Shown here one piece after another: positions 1-11,539 of a stretch of DNA of 64,000 nucleotides. How positions within the stretch are numbered: the stretch's first letter is position 1; the number at the start of each line of letters is the position of its first letter. The notes beneath the pieces are model-generated. The model ran no database searches and was not told the DNA's origin. It was given only the letters and a program-made list of their open reading frames with translations. The stretch is from Phytophthora sp. 'mugwort' (lineage: Eukaryota > Oomycota > Peronosporomycetes > Peronosporales > Peronosporaceae), in assembly GCA_033558025.1 (NCBI GenBank), contig JAUCEF010000005.1, forward strand, positions 3,162,001-3,226,000. The letters are read 5' to 3'. Position numbers and translations under genes: made by a program.

Positions 1-371
1 CTGGTCCTCCTAGGGCGGCGGAATATCGGCCAGTGAGATACGCGATTTCTTGACCAGGTTGTACGATGTGTACGAAACATGAAATTCGCAATGAGAAGGA
101 GACCGTCGTGCAACATACACCTCCCACAACGAAAAAGATAGTGTCCACCTAAAATGGACAACCCCATTGTCAATGGCAGTTGCCGATACCATTACGATAA
201 TATGCTATTATCCCAAGGCTACGGGGCATGGTATCTACAGTTGCGAGCTCTCCCTCACAATACTGTGTCCAGATGGTTGCTAGCTCAAGAGATACGCAAG
301 CCAGTGATCGTCGCAAAGCTGGATGACATTTGCCATATCGAGCCGGTTGCAGCATCACCCACTCTCGCTCA
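1..371. other. Intergenic left edge, no gene seen
   Basis: Only short overlapping frames without recognisable domains are present. It probably holds the promoter and 5' leader of the downstream RING gene. Confidence 0.5.
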
Positions 372-1292
372 ATGGTAGCCGTGCGGAAGAACGAAGACAT
401 CACCGTCGTGTTTTCGTCCGGCGCGTCCCTAGCAGAAAGCTACCACCGTTCCGTCGATCATTCCCATCCTCGCACAGCTCCGTCGACGCCAAACGGATTC
501 GGCAGACGGGTAATCGTCAGCAAACGCGTCCGTGAGTTGGCCGACATTCCACGCGCTGCAGGTCTTCGAGATGTGCGCGTTGAAGTCGCCGTGGCTCACA
601 CCAAAAGCAAACTGAAAGCTCGGTTCTTCGTTGAGTTGAAGCGCGAAAAGACTATGCCCCGCCAGATTTGGGGCTTCGGTGTGTCGCTCTTAGACGTCCG
701 CAAGTTCGAGCTCCAGATGAACCACCTTGTGAAGACGCACTACAGAGCAAATCGCCAAGGTGAACGAAACGGAGTCAATAAGTGCTGCATGATGTGTGTA
801 CAGCTCAAGGAGGAAATGCGTGACTGGTCAGCTGTGAAGTGTTGGAGCACCATAAACCCGGGACACAAGCAGCAGAAGTGCGACACCGTTAAACTCTTCT
901 TCGACAAACTCTTTGATCTGCTTAGCACGCACGCACAATGGATGCACGAGTGTGAAGCTCTACGCGAACTCCTGCGCTCGACCGAGAAGCTGACTGAAAT
1001 GCAGTATCCTCATGACGCAGATGCCGTCGTCGTGATCCGTTCACTCCGTCGAGTCGAAATCAACGACGGGGAATACGGCCAGCAAGACGCAGACTGCACG
1101 ATCTGCATGGCCAAGATCAATAAGTTCCCAGAGGAATCAGCTGACCGAGGGCGCGCGTGCGGAGTGAAGCTGCCATGTGGACACCGCTTCCACGACACGT
1201 GCATTTGCATGTGGCTCCACGCGCGTCTGGACTGTCCCGTATGTCGCGGACACGTATCTGCTCCGTCGCTTTCTTCGTCGAGACGCCTATAA
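372..1292 (+). CDS. RING-H2 finger protein with PX-like N-terminus (putative E3 ubiquitin ligase)
   Basis: An intronless frame of about 306 residues. The C-terminus carries a clear RING-H2: CTIC, then a CGHRFHDTC segment (C-x-H-x2-H-x2-C) and CPVC, the C3H2C3 zinc pattern of E2-binding ubiquitin ligases. Upstream, about residues 40-130 contain a basic stretch followed by a WGFGVSLLDVRKFE segment that resembles the phosphoinositide-binding part of PX domains; PX plus RING proteins occur in oomycetes, but this PX call is tentative. An in-frame ATG at 330 would add 14 residues; 372 was chosen because conserved-looking sequence begins there. A TAA-rich run follows the stop directly. The substrate is unknown. 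The gene converges on the decayed GH3 gene downstream. Confidence 0.7.
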   Translation: MVAVRKNEDITVVFSSGASLAESYHRSVDHSHPRTAPSTPNGFGRRVIVSKRVRELADIPRAAGLRDVRVEVAVAHTKSKLKARFFVELKREKTMPRQIWGFGVSLLDVRKFELQMNHLVKTHYRANRQGERNGVNKCCMMCVQLKEEMRDWSAVKCWSTINPGHKQQKCDTVKLFFDKLFDLLSTHAQWMHECEALRELLRSTEKLTEMQYPHDADAVVVIRSLRRVEINDGEYGQQDADCTICMAKINKFPEESADRGRACGVKLPCGHRFHDTCICMWLHARLDCPVCRGHVSAPSLSSSRRL

Positions 1293-1318
1293 TTATAATA
1301 ATAATAATATTATTAATA
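1291..1318. repeat. TAA-rich microsatellite/palindrome
   Basis: An AT-only run of TAA/ATT units that can fold back on itself lies directly after the RING gene stop codon. It may serve as 3' UTR sequence. Confidence 0.6.
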
Positions 1319-1419
1319 GGCACCTGTATACATAGACTTGGGTATCCGTCAAGCATATGTATACGTCCTGTAGCGTAGGATAATTTGAGGTTTTCAGGAA
1401 TAGAGTATTGTTGTTGGCC

Positions 1420-3695
1420 TTATCTACAAATGGTCTCGAAGAACGTCCTTATCTCCCTCAACCTCAACGCTAAACGTCAGCCGTTCGTGAACACCATTCG
1501 TAATAATGACCTCGGTTGATCCTGGATAGCTCACCAAATTCCCCTCTTCGCTCACCAATGCAAGTGCTCCGCTGAACGGCAAGACTCAGTTGAATACGCT
1601 CAGATGGTGCAAATTCACACGACGGTAGTCGAATAACTGCTCGTGCAGTAGTGTGGCGGGTCCTGTCGCACTCGTTTTGATCGGTCTAAAGTATGCGAAC
1701 ACAACCTCGTCGCCCGCGACAGAACCTTGTTGCTGAGCACCACCGAGATCGTAGCGTTCGTGGTGCCCGATACGATCGAATCCGCGTCCGTAGAGTTGTC
1801 ATCGACAAGCGAAAACGTAGTAAAGCTGAGTCCCCAGCCAAAGGGGAACGCCGGTTTCCTCTTGAAGTATCGATACGAACGACCAGGATACGTGGTCATG
1901 TTCATACTCGTCATGTCCACTGTGTCAACGTAATCTGAGCGATACATGGTGACGGGAAGTTTTCCACTAGGATTCGAGTCACCAAAGAGAATATCTGCAA
2001 TTGTCCGTGCTCCGTAAAAGCCGGGATAGAATGCTTCAACGAGTGCGTCCGTGCGGTGGATGATATCTTCCGCTCCCAAAATGCCACCGTTAATGAGTAT
2101 CACGACAGTAGGTTTGCCCGCAGCTCGTATACGTTCGAGTAGCTGCATCTGAATGTGTGATAAATCAATATTGCTGCGGTCTCGGACTTCAGCCTCGACG
2201 GATTTGTCGATTCCGAGGAAGAGGATGACTGCATCAGCTTCTTGGGTTACAGCCACCGCTTCATCGAATCCAGAGGTCGACGTTTCAGTGATCGTGCAAT
2301 CCTGGGCAAATATATCGTGCTAGAATCCACGTTTGTAGATGCAATCGCCTCGAGTGGTGTCTGTACGCACCCGACTTCATCGTACCACCATGACACATCT
2401 GACCAAGGTAGTTGTCGAGCAGTCCACGCTTTGCTTTGGCGTGTGGACCCACAACTGCCAGCTTGATTCCTTTCGGTAGAGGCAAAACCGAGTTGTTATT
2501 CTGAAGCAAAACAATTGATTTCGAGTGAGATCCAAGCTGAGCTCTTTGGCCTTATCCGTGTTCGCATCATTCGGAGTCACGTGCCAGTATGGTTGATCGT
2601 CAATGGGGTCAAACAGTCCCAACTCGAACCGAAGCTTTAATGTATGCTGCAACGCGCGGTTCACCACCTCCTCTTCGAGTTGGTTGCTTTCCACGAGCTG
2701 TTTCATGCAATTTTCGTAGGATTTACCACTGTTAATGTCAGTACCCGCACGGATCGCCAGTCGAACAGCTTCACAATGCGAGGAAGCGTAGTGGTGCTTA
2801 TCAGAAATGGCTTCAGTTGCCCCAGAATTACTTGTGACGTAGCCATCAAACCCCAGCGAACCTCGCAACACATTATTGACCAGGCCATTGTTGGCACAGA
2901 TCGGAACCCCATTCATGCTGTTGTAAGAGCACATGACGCCCTTCGCGTTGCCATCCACGATAGACAAGCGAAAAGCCGGCAAATACGTATCCGCGAAATC
3001 GTACGGAGACACGATGGCGTCAAACTCCATCTGGTCCACACCAGCGTAGCTCTCGTACGAATACGCAACGTAGTGCTTCAGAGTGATCACAGCCTGGAGG
3101 AATCGCGAATCCTCGCGCTACCTTCTTGGAGGCCCCTCGTGTACGCCACGCCGTACTTGCTGTTAACAAGCGGATCCTCGGATGGAGTTTTCGTGTTGCG
3201 TCCCCATCGAGGGTCTCGGTTAATGTTAATATTTGGTGACCGGCAGTCCAGTCCAAGATGCGGTCCTCCCTTGTAGTTTTCGGTGGCACCTTCCAACCAC
3301 AACCCACGCAGCTCCTTTCCAATGACCTGCGCCTTCTCTAGAACTGCTTGTGGGTCGAAAATCGCCCCCAGATTGACAGGATTTGGAAACGATGTCGGAC
3401 GGTTGGTACCGCAAGTGGACTGAACGCCATGCACGCAGTTGGCACCCCAGTTGTATTCTGGCAGACCGATGCTGCTTAAGTTGCCGCGTGGACTGGCACG
3501 AGCCGTGAGTAGTGTCGCTTTCTCACCCAACGGTAGTCGAGACAGTAGATCTTCTACTCGCTCTGAAGTCGACAGCGACGTGTTGCAGAATGATAGTTTC
3601 TTGCTGTCTTCACTAATACACGTTTGAGGAATCGCAGCGACGGCCGATTGAACAGTCCAACTTGCGACGAGCAGCAAGAGTGGCAAAGCAGCCAT
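1420..3695 (-). pseudogene. Frameshifted glycoside hydrolase family 3 (beta-glucosidase/beta-xylosidase type)
   Basis: The frame starts at ATG 3695 with a signal peptide (MAALPLLLLVASW...SAVA) and reads as a GH3 enzyme: HGV, NININRDPRWGR and SEDP motifs, then KHY, GVMCSYN and the nucleophile region, then the second GH3 domain (AVVGPHAK, AVILFLG, FGWGLSFT) and a fibronectin-III-like tail to about 1425. The reading frame breaks near 3105-3120, near 2515-2525, between about 2260 and 2390, and near 1725, and an in-frame TGA lies near 1575. The nucleophile aspartate expected in the VTSD motif is asparagine (VTSNSGA, near 2830). A functional enzyme would be secreted and act on plant or self wall glycans; this copy appears dead. 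Sequencing error could explain one shift but not all of them. Confidence 0.88.
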
Positions 3696-4125
3696 TTCGA
3701 CGAATCTTTGTTCGAATGTCGAGTACTTGGAAGCAAGAAGATTAATGACTCTTGATTCTGTGCATGCGGAGTGCCGGTAGACGAGTTCCATTCCGAGATA
3801 GTGCCAACTACCACCTTTCGGTCACCTTAAAAGCTTGGACCGATCGGATGGTATCCAATCATTTTGAGTGATGACCACCTCAATCAGTTCGACATCAGTG
3901 AGTAACAGCTAAAATGCGTGGATCTCGCGTATCCATCTCATAATAACGTGTTGACACCTGCCTGGGTAGTACTAAAAATATGCTGTCCTGGGGGGCATAA
4001 AGTGGTCAGCTGTACGAACCATCGATCTAGCGGCACAATGCTGCCATTAACTGGGTGTGCAAATAGCATCGATGGTTTCATTTTTGGAGCTTCGTATACA
4101 CGCTAGTTTGTGTGCGCTTGTGGGG
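3696..4125. other. Intergenic, no gene seen
   Basis: This stretch is the upstream region of the GH3 pseudogene and the downstream region of the ankyrin gene. No recognisable coding or RNA feature was found. Confidence 0.5.
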
Positions 4126-5271
4126 TCACTCCAGTAACCGGATCGCATCTGTGTTGTTGCGAAGCCCCGCGAAGTGGAGCGCGTTCTCGCCGAACTGGTG
4201 CAAATAATGTGTATCCAGTGAGTGCAGGACCAGCATTATCTAACTTAAGAGCCATATGCACCGCACCGAATTCTTGAGTGTTGTGTCGGCACCATGCTTG
4301 CGTAGAAAATCAATGGCCTCTGTTTGATTCTTCTTGGCAGCTACAATAAGCGGCGAGGATCCCTGCTCATCCAGCGCGTTGACATCAGAGCCGGCATCGA
4401 CAAGAAGCCCTATGACTTTCGAGTTTGGCTTGTCACTGTAGCACGCGTGGTGCAGCGGAATCGATCCATTCTGCAACCAAGAGCAGAAACGCACACCTTT
4501 TTAATTCCTTGCATTAAAAAATAGGCAAAACTGACACGCTGAAAGGACTTACAACATTTTTCATGGAATATTCTGCACCTGCTTGAAGCAAATGCGAGAC
4601 GCACTCCGGGCTTCCTGTTCGAGCTGCGTTATGCAGTGGCGTGTTCCCAAACTTTAGACGCAAAATATTCACAGTAAGAATTATAGGTTGGTAGCATTCC
4701 ACCTCGCATCATGACAAATATGTAAATCATAGAAATTCGTACTTGGTTTTGCATATTAATGAAACCAGCAGCATCCTCAGCCGATAGTTCAAGAACTTTG
4801 TTCAAAACAAGCTGCAAGATATCTGGATCGCCTCGGAAAGCGGCCTCGTGCAAGGGGCTATTGCGGTCCTGCAGCCAATCAACCAACACAACAATACTCG
4901 TCTAAAAACATTGCCAGCCACTTCAAGCAGCAAAACGTCCACGTACTGGAGTCTTGAGCACTCCAAGCTGGGCGTCAGCTTTCAGTAGGATCTGAACGAT
5001 CTCCTGGTGGCCATTGGCGATTGCAGCAATGAGCGACGTAGCTCCGTACTACATGCAGTGCAGGGGTCACAAGCACAATACCCGTCAATGCACGCATCCT
5101 AAGCCATACGACGGACTCCTACCCAATCCGTTTCCTCACCGACTGAGTGCAGTGCCAGTTGATGTCAGCTTGCGGGTCTTGCACTAAGTCCGAGACAGCC
5201 TGTACGTCGCCGGTCTCACTAGCCCGGAAGAGCTCTTCCGTCTGTTTCGAGACCAGTCGATTCGCACTCAT
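4126..5271 (-). CDS. Ankyrin-repeat protein, multi-exon
   Basis: The model starts at ATG 5271 (MSANRLVSKQTEELF...) and ends at TGA 4126-4128, with about six exons separated by 60-120 bp introns. Exon 1 is 5140-5271 (44 codons, donor GTGAGG). Later exons each encode ankyrin units: YGATSLIAAIANGHQEIV, NSPLHEAAFRGDPDILQLV, FGNTPLHNAARTGSPECV, SIPLHHACYSD, GSSPLIVAAKKNQ and a final unit ending NALHFAG. The TPLHxAA motifs define the family. Introns falling near repeat boundaries suggest repeat duplication by exon. No catalytic domain is visible, so it is probably a soluble interaction scaffold with unknown partner. Internal exon edges are approximate. It is divergent from the elicitin-like gene, with 218 bp between starts. 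Confidence 0.8.
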
Positions 5272-5489
5272 CGCCCTTCGTTCAAGCTAGGATCTTTGCC
5301 CAATTGGTCTGCTCCATGAAGGGTCGCAACAGTCTCGAGTACGAACATTGCCATGAATACTGCCAATACCTGCTATACCATCTTAAAATGCTGGTATTTC
5401 GACTGGTACTAGCCGGTAGACATTTGTTAGGCTTGCAGCCAGTATTTCCGAATTCCCGCTGTCTGTGCGACGTGTCCACGGCTCGAAAG

Positions 5490-5816
5490 ATGCAGATCCA
5501 AGTGCTGCTAATAGCGATGGCGACCACTGTAAGCGATGCGGCGTGCGACGGCTTCGACCAGCTGCGATTCACTCTCAATACCAACGAGGGCGGCCTGGCC
5601 GACTCACTCCGAGGGTGCGTAGCGCCGCTGCTGTTCGGCCCCGTCCAGTGGCTCCCGGGCGACCAAGCGAGCGAGTTCTGCGCCCAAGAAGCATGCAAGC
5701 GCGCCGTGCGGCTCCTGAAGAAGCTTCCGTCCTGCACGTGGGAGAGCGATATCCCTTCAGGCAGTGACGCCAACACGCTGGCCATCGCGCAGCAGGTCAT
5801 GCGCGACTGCGCTTAA
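5490..5816 (+). CDS. Elicitin-like small secreted protein
   Basis: The protein has 108 residues. ATG 5490 is preferred over upstream in-frame codons because it begins a signal peptide (MQIQVLLIAMATTVSDAA) followed at once by the mature N-terminus ACDGF. The mature part has six cysteines spaced C-x23-C-x20-C-x4-C-x12-C-x24-C, against the canonical elicitin C-x23-C-x23-C-x4-C-x14-C-x23-C. Elicitins are secreted sterol- and lipid-binding carriers of Phytophthora and Pythium, some of which trigger plant defence. Two loops are shortened, so this belongs to the elicitin-like (ELL) group rather than the classical alpha/beta elicitins. No C-terminal threonine-rich domain or GPI signal is present, so it is probably released. 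Ligand binding cannot be judged from sequence. Confidence 0.78.
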   Translation: MQIQVLLIAMATTVSDAACDGFDQLRFTLNTNEGGLADSLRGCVAPLLFGPVQWLPGDQASEFCAQEACKRAVRLLKKLPSCTWESDIPSGSDANTLAIAQQVMRDCA

Positions 5817-6094
5817 AGAGCTTCAACTTCGGCTTTCCCCTCTCTATCTGAAGTAAGGCTTCCATGACAGATCTGCTTAAGCTGATATTCAAGTATAAAT
5901 CGGTTTAACCGCTGCATATATTCTATTTGAATTATGCTTGTCACGTATGATAGACTTGTGCTCTGTGATTATATTAAATAGTTTTGATTCAAATATTCAT
6001 TGTAGGAGGCTTCGATAGTGATTGCCACGGGGCGGCGGCCAGTGGTGGACGAAGCAGCAGCAGATCAAGCAGCCCCCGCACAAGTAGCAGCAGC

Positions 6095-8120
6095 ATGGCC
6101 GGACGTGGACGAGAGCTCACGCTTCCCGCTTGGATGAAGAAGCAGCAACAAACGGGAGGTCCAGCGCCAGGAGCCTCCGCCCAGCCTCCGTCGCGTGGCA
6201 GCGCGTATCCCCCAATGCCGCACTACCAGCAGCACCAGCAACAGCAACAGTTCGTGCCCCCGTCGGCGCCGTCGCAATTCGCCGATGCGCCGGTACGGGC
6301 CAAACAGAAACTGATGTGTAGATGGAATTGTACTGATTTTAAAGATGTTACCTTACAGGAGGCCACGAACGGCAGCTCCAGGCCCGTCGACGACCGCCGC
6401 CGCAGCTCGCACCGGAGTCACCGCAGTCGCTCGCGGTCGCCGCACCGCCGGGACCGTAGTCGCAGCAAGGAGAGACGCTCCTCGCGTCACCGATCGTCCC
6501 GCGACCGTCGTAGCCGCAGTCGGGATCGCGAACACCGTCGGTCCCGCGACCGCTCGGAGCGCCACTCGGCCAGACGCAGCCGCTCGCGCTCGTCATCGCG
6601 CGTGGTCCGTCGCCGCAAGAAATCCAACTTCGACGTGCGGCCACCCGGAGTCACCGAGGAGAACGCCGCAGCCTTCGCGGCGCAGGCAATTCTACAGCAG
6701 AACATGGCGTCGCTCTCGGGTTCCGTCGCCCTGGCGTCTTTTGGAGCACCGCAGACGTCGTCGACGCCCACAGGGGTGAGTCAGCTTTACTTCTTTTGCC
6801 ACGCGTGTGGAGCGCGTGGAGCACAGCAACCAAACGCACGGAGAGATACAACGGCTGACACGATGTCGTTGTGTGTGCGTTGTCCGTTGTCTGTCCGTCG
6901 TGGTGCTTGCTTGGCAGCTTTGCAATGCCCTTGAACAGCGCTGGAATCAAGCGCGACGTTACTCTCGCATCTCCGCTAACTCGTGTTGTTATTTGATGTG
7001 CTTTTCTCTCCTTTAGAATACCCCGTCGGCGCCGATGTACAACCACCCGCATCAGGCCACAGGATACGGCTTTTCCGGCCAGTCGCAGCAGACACGTCAC
7101 GCCCGCCGACTGTATGTTGGTGGTATTGGCGAAATTGCCGAAGCAGAGATCACCGCGTTTTTTAACGACGTCATTGACCGTGCGCTGGGCGAGAAACAGG
7201 AAGGCGGCTCGGTGGTTTCCGTCTACATTAACCGCGAACGTCACTTCGCTTTTGTGGAGCTGCGCACTATTGAGCTTACGACGGCCTGCATGAACCTGGA
7301 CGGCGTGTCGTATAACGGCCAGCCCCTGAAAATCCGCCGGCCCAACGACTATAACCCCGCTACAGTTCCCAAGGATTTGGGACCGATTCCGCAGCTTAAC
7401 CTGGCAGCTTTGGGCATTGTGTCCACTACCGTGAGCGATGGCCCAGGAAAGATTTTCATTGGTGGTCTACCATACCATCTCAATGAGGAGCAGGTCAAGG
7501 AGTTGCTGCAAGCGTTCGGACCATTGAGGTCGTTCCACCTTGTGAAGGAGCTTAGCTCCAACCTCTCGAAGGGCTACGGATTCTGTGAGTATATGGACAT
7601 TAACGTGACAGATGCTGCATGTCTTGGACTGAACGACATGCGACTTGGTGACAAGACTCTTACTGTACGTCGAGCAATGTCGCAAGAGAACGCTAAGGCT
7701 GTTGCTAGCGCTGCAGGGACAGTGAACACGGGCTTGGAAATGGGACTGGACCCCTCGCGTGCTGCGATGCAGGCTATGAGCATGGCAGGTATCCCGAGTG
7801 TGCCGCTCGGCACGCCCTCTCGTGTGATTGTGCTGCTCAATATGGTGACACCAGAGGAGCTTGAAGACGAGGAAGAATATGCTGACATTTTAGATGACAT
7901 CAAGGGCGAATGTGAACGCTTCGGAGCTGTGCCATCGTTGCTGCTGCCGCGTCCGCGTGATGGTATCCCCAGTGCCGTCGGTAAGGTCTTTATTGAGTTT
8001 GGCGATGTGCAGTCGGCTCAGAATGCGGCAACGGAGCTGCACGGTCGCGGCTTCTCCAACCGAACCGTGGCCGTCGAGTTCATGGACGAGGGCAAATATG
8101 CGCGCCGGGAGCTTGCTTAG
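6095..8120 (+). CDS. U2AF2: Splicing factor U2AF large subunit
   Basis: Nuclear factor that recognises the 3' splice-site polypyrimidine tract. Exons are 6095-6292, 6359-6775 and 7017-8120, giving 572 residues. The N-terminus is MAGRGRELTLPAWMKKQ, then a proline/glutamine-rich part, an RS-rich region (about 75-165), RRM1 (RRLYVGGIG, about 235; HFAFVEL), RRM2 (KIFIGGLPY, about 350; KGYGFCEY) and a C-terminal U2AF-homology RRM (VIVLLNMV, about 475; GKVFIEFGD) that in orthologues binds SF1 and SF3B1. The NYNP linker between RRMs is typical. Intron 1 is only 66 bp, a multiple of three and free of stops, so retained transcripts would stay in frame. The N-terminal motif is shared with the RS-rich gene at 11540-12160. 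Confidence 0.95.
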
Positions 8121-8427
8121 CCGTATATGTTGAAAGGACTCAGCTAGCACTATTCCATTTGTTGCGTGTGAAAGCGATGCAATTGGTACAAGTGGTTGCC
8201 GTTCGCTTATACTCGTGGGGAACCCATGTTTATCATGCGTTATTCGGTGACTTCTTCGGCATCTTACAGAGACGTGCGTACGTACTGCATGTGCTACGTG
8301 CTTCTCACTGGTACTCCCCTGCATATTACTTCGATAATAAATGCGTGTGATTTCTTTTACTTTCCGTGTCAGTCAGCAGCGTACACACACATACGTGGCG
8401 CATAACCATCGGTGATCCAGTGCAGCT
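8121..8427. other. Convergent intergenic spacer
   Basis: 3' ends of the U2AF2 gene and the Sel1 gene meet here. An AATAAA-like signal (aataaatgcg) lies near 8336. No gene was seen. Confidence 0.5.
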
Positions 8428-11252
8428 TCACTGTGATTCGTCCAGTACAAATTGCTGTGCCAGTGAGTAGCCAAGCTCCATGGCCTGTGGGATTCAGTAT
8501 CCAAGACACACCCGAGCTCGATGAGTTGGCGGTGAACAACCCTTCACCATAGTAAACGCACCTTTCGGAAATGCGCTTGAGCAGCGTCTCCATTACGTTC
8601 AACACCTTTTCCGTGTGAAAGAAGACATCCCAAGTTGAAATGGGCGTGCGGGCTCTTAAGATCTGCGGCCTTGCGGTAACACTCGGCCGCTTTTCGGAAA
8701 TTCAATTCGCAGCCGTCACCTTCTTCGTACATGAGCCCTGTTCAGTGTTCCCGTTAATGAGTGGTCAAGTATGTGATGGCAGAAGTGCGTCCGTACCGAG
8801 AGCATTCAAGGCTTCTGCGTCACCGGCGTCGGCTGCGATCGTATAATATCGATGTGCCTTGTATTTATCAGTTTGGCAGCCAATGGCCGAGTAGTACATT
8901 GTGGCAACGCGCTTAGCGGCTTTGGTATGGGGCTACAGAACAACATGAGCAGGCGTGTCTGATAAGAGAGAGGAAGCAATCTTACCGTTGCAGCTATGGC
9001 AGCTTTGGAGTAGAAGCGAAGGGCAGCGGATTGGTCTCGAAGCAGCGACGACGTCTCGAGTAATTTTCCAAGTGCGTAGTACGCATCAGTGTGGCCTCCG
9101 TTCCCAGCACTTAAAAGTAAACGCAGAGCTTCGTCATGGGACTCCTCGCGGTCTCGGAACTGAGCAGTAGATGACGGTTTATTCAAGGCTAGTGCTTCAT
9201 TTGTTGGTGACATGTGGAGAAGTAGCAAGCTTGCAAGTCGCGTCATGGCAACGCTACTTCCAGTATCTGCAGCCTGAGAAGTTAAAGTCAGGAAACGAGT
9301 GAGCAAGGACACAAAAATGGTGAGCTTTATCAGTGTTGAAGGACGCACACTCTGCAGAAATGCCACCCCGCGCTCCATATCTTGTTTGACGCCGTTTCCT
9401 GTCGTGTAAAGCAGACCCAACCGTGTCTGGGCGCTTGAATCGCCCTACCCAAGTGCCACCAAGTCAAGATTTAGACAGAGAGTAGACGCACAAGTCTCGA
9501 AATCATCAGGATCTGGGGGGAACATACTTTGGCGGCCGCACGTTGCAGGAAGTGAACAGCTTTGGCGACATCCTGATGAACCTGAGTTCCAACAAGGAAA
9601 AGGCGCCCGAGACTTGCCTCGGCCCCCGTATGATCTTGGTCGGCAGCTTTTGCATACCAGCTTACTGCTTCCATGTCGTTTGGCTCGCATCCACCTCGGC
9701 CGTACTCATGGAATGTTCCTACGAAGCAGCAACCACGTCAGGTGAGGATGGCTAACCCGGTAAACTATTTCGACGAGTTTTACCTAGCTCGACTTGAGCA
9801 TCACGATGACCTTGCTCCGCAGCCTGGGAAAAACGGACCCGAGCAAGTGCAAGCAGCTCGTCCGATTGCTGGGTGTCTGTCAAATGTGCGGCTTTCTCGC
9901 ACTGATGATGAAAATCAACACACAAACGACATTAGAATTGGGCAGCTTGGCAAGAAAAAAACATGACTTTTTACCGTCAAGAGACCCAATTGATGACAGG
10001 CTTCGATATCACCTGCCAATGAAGCCAGCTCAAACCATTTCCCCGCGACTAGCAAGTCTTTCTCCGTTCCTTGTCCAGCAAAATACATTTGCCCTAGGCA
10101 AGTCATGGCCATTGCACAACCGAGATCAGCTGCTTGCTGTATCGCATCAGATTCATCGCGATGTTAGACCACATGCGTAGTCAAAAGATCGCCCGCGAAA
10201 AAGCTTACCGTGTAGAGTTCGAGAGCTCTACGAAGACTCTTGGCGACTCCGTGCCCAAAGAAGTACTGATGAGCTTCCAAGCAGACTTCGTCTCCTGTAG
10301 GTTGGAGTATTTCCGCTGGTTCTGGCGGTGAAAGCGGCGTCATAGGAGGTGGGAGTGGCAAATCAATTCCTGATCGTCGAGCTACTGCCATGGATAGCTC
10401 CATGAAGAGTGACGTATAGTACGAGTTAATCTCTTGGAAGGCGAACAACACCTCGCGCTTGAACGTCCGATTCAGCAGAAATTTTGCGGTGCGTAGTCGC
10501 TCGGCGATAGCGGATACTTGCGCTAATGAAGCCGAGAAGTTTTGCAGAGCAACCGAGACGCCGTTGTTGGATGCGTGCTCCACGAATTCAGCCTCGTACG
10601 CTGCGAATTCATCTTGCGCTTTACCAAGCAAGCCTCGTAGCTCACCTCCTAATCGCACGGCAAGTAATTTGCGAGGATCCACGCTGTCCAATTGAGCCAC
10701 AAGCTTTTCCAAGATTTCTCGCACATCGTCCACAAAGCTGCGTCCTGATCTAGCTCCGTTACTCGACCTGGTGGGGTCGTCAGCCTCGATGAAGCAAGAC
10801 GAGTGTAGTGGGTCTGATTGCACTTGCTTTGCGTCTTGGTTAGTTGCTTGTTGTTTCTCGTGGGTTTCTTCCGATGGTTGTCGTTGCTGCTGCGACTCCT
10901 GCGCGGTTAACAGCTCCGGTTTACTCGCTGGAGCTCGTTTGATGATCCCGAACATGGTTCGCATGCTGCTATTACCTTCTCCATTCGCAGCCACGGGACT
11001 TTTCCCAGTAGCTAGAGATTGTTTCTTCGAGCGCACAGCGTTGGACGCACTCGCCACATTCTTGGCAACAGCGAAAAGCCGCTTTGGCTCGCGTGTGGGT
11101 GTCTCAGTCTTTGTATTTGACATGGCTACAGTGGTTTTATCAGCATCCCCCCGACTCGTCACATTCTCAATAGCTGTGCCAGTAGTGGGGGACATGGTGG
11201 TCGGTGTTAAAACAGGCAACGACGCGACAGCAGAGCTCAACTCGTTTACCAT
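8428..11252 (-). CDS. Sel1-repeat (TPR-like) protein, multi-exon
   Basis: The first exon runs from ATG 11252 (MVNELSSAVASL) to about 10209. It encodes a Ser/Thr/Gln-rich disordered region (about residues 1-170) and a helical segment, then enters Sel1 repeats: EVCLEAHQYFFGHGVAKS, AMTCLGQMYFAGQG, AEASLGRLFLVGT, TRLGLLYTTGNGVKQDMERG, AYYALGKLLE, YEEGDGCELNFRKAAECY and AHFNLGCLLSHGKGVE. The pattern A-x2-L-x2-Y-x2-G-x-G ... A-x2-W/F/Y-x2-AA is diagnostic. Short introns separate the repeat exons, and the final exon ends LAQQFVLDESQ, stop at 8428-8430. Sel1 proteins are scaffolds, including ERAD SEL1L/Hrd3 and chitin-synthase activators. No signal peptide or membrane segment is visible, which argues against a SEL1L role. 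Internal exon edges are approximate. Confidence 0.8.
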
Positions 11253-11539
11253 GATCAAGCTGTCGAAGGAGAGCTCAGTGACGTTGTGAGGCAACTCGAC
11301 CAAACTCCCACTATAGATTGCGAGTTTTAATTTTACTCACTACGACGAACACCACTCAAGGTCTTCTCTCTAGCTGACTTTGCCTCCTGATACTATAATA
11401 CCGTCCTGATATCGTCAAGAAAGCATCTCGCGAAAATGTACGCGCTGTCGAGTCAAATTTCGAGTGAAAAGGAAAAAAAATCTTGCATCTTCAACATGGG
11501 AAACAAATGGGTGGTCAAATAGCATTGCTCCACAACCAT
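11253..11539. other. Spacer between two minus-strand genes
   Basis: Upstream region of the Sel1-repeat gene and 3' region of the RS-rich gene. No coding feature was seen. Confidence 0.5.

Noticed and set aside
8369..8605. Reading the Sel1 gene straight through to 8369 without the last intron
   Set aside because: Splicing out the short intron (GTGCGT...CACAG) restores the Sel1 helix sequence AMELGYSLAQQF and a natural stop at 8428; the read-through tail has no repeat character.
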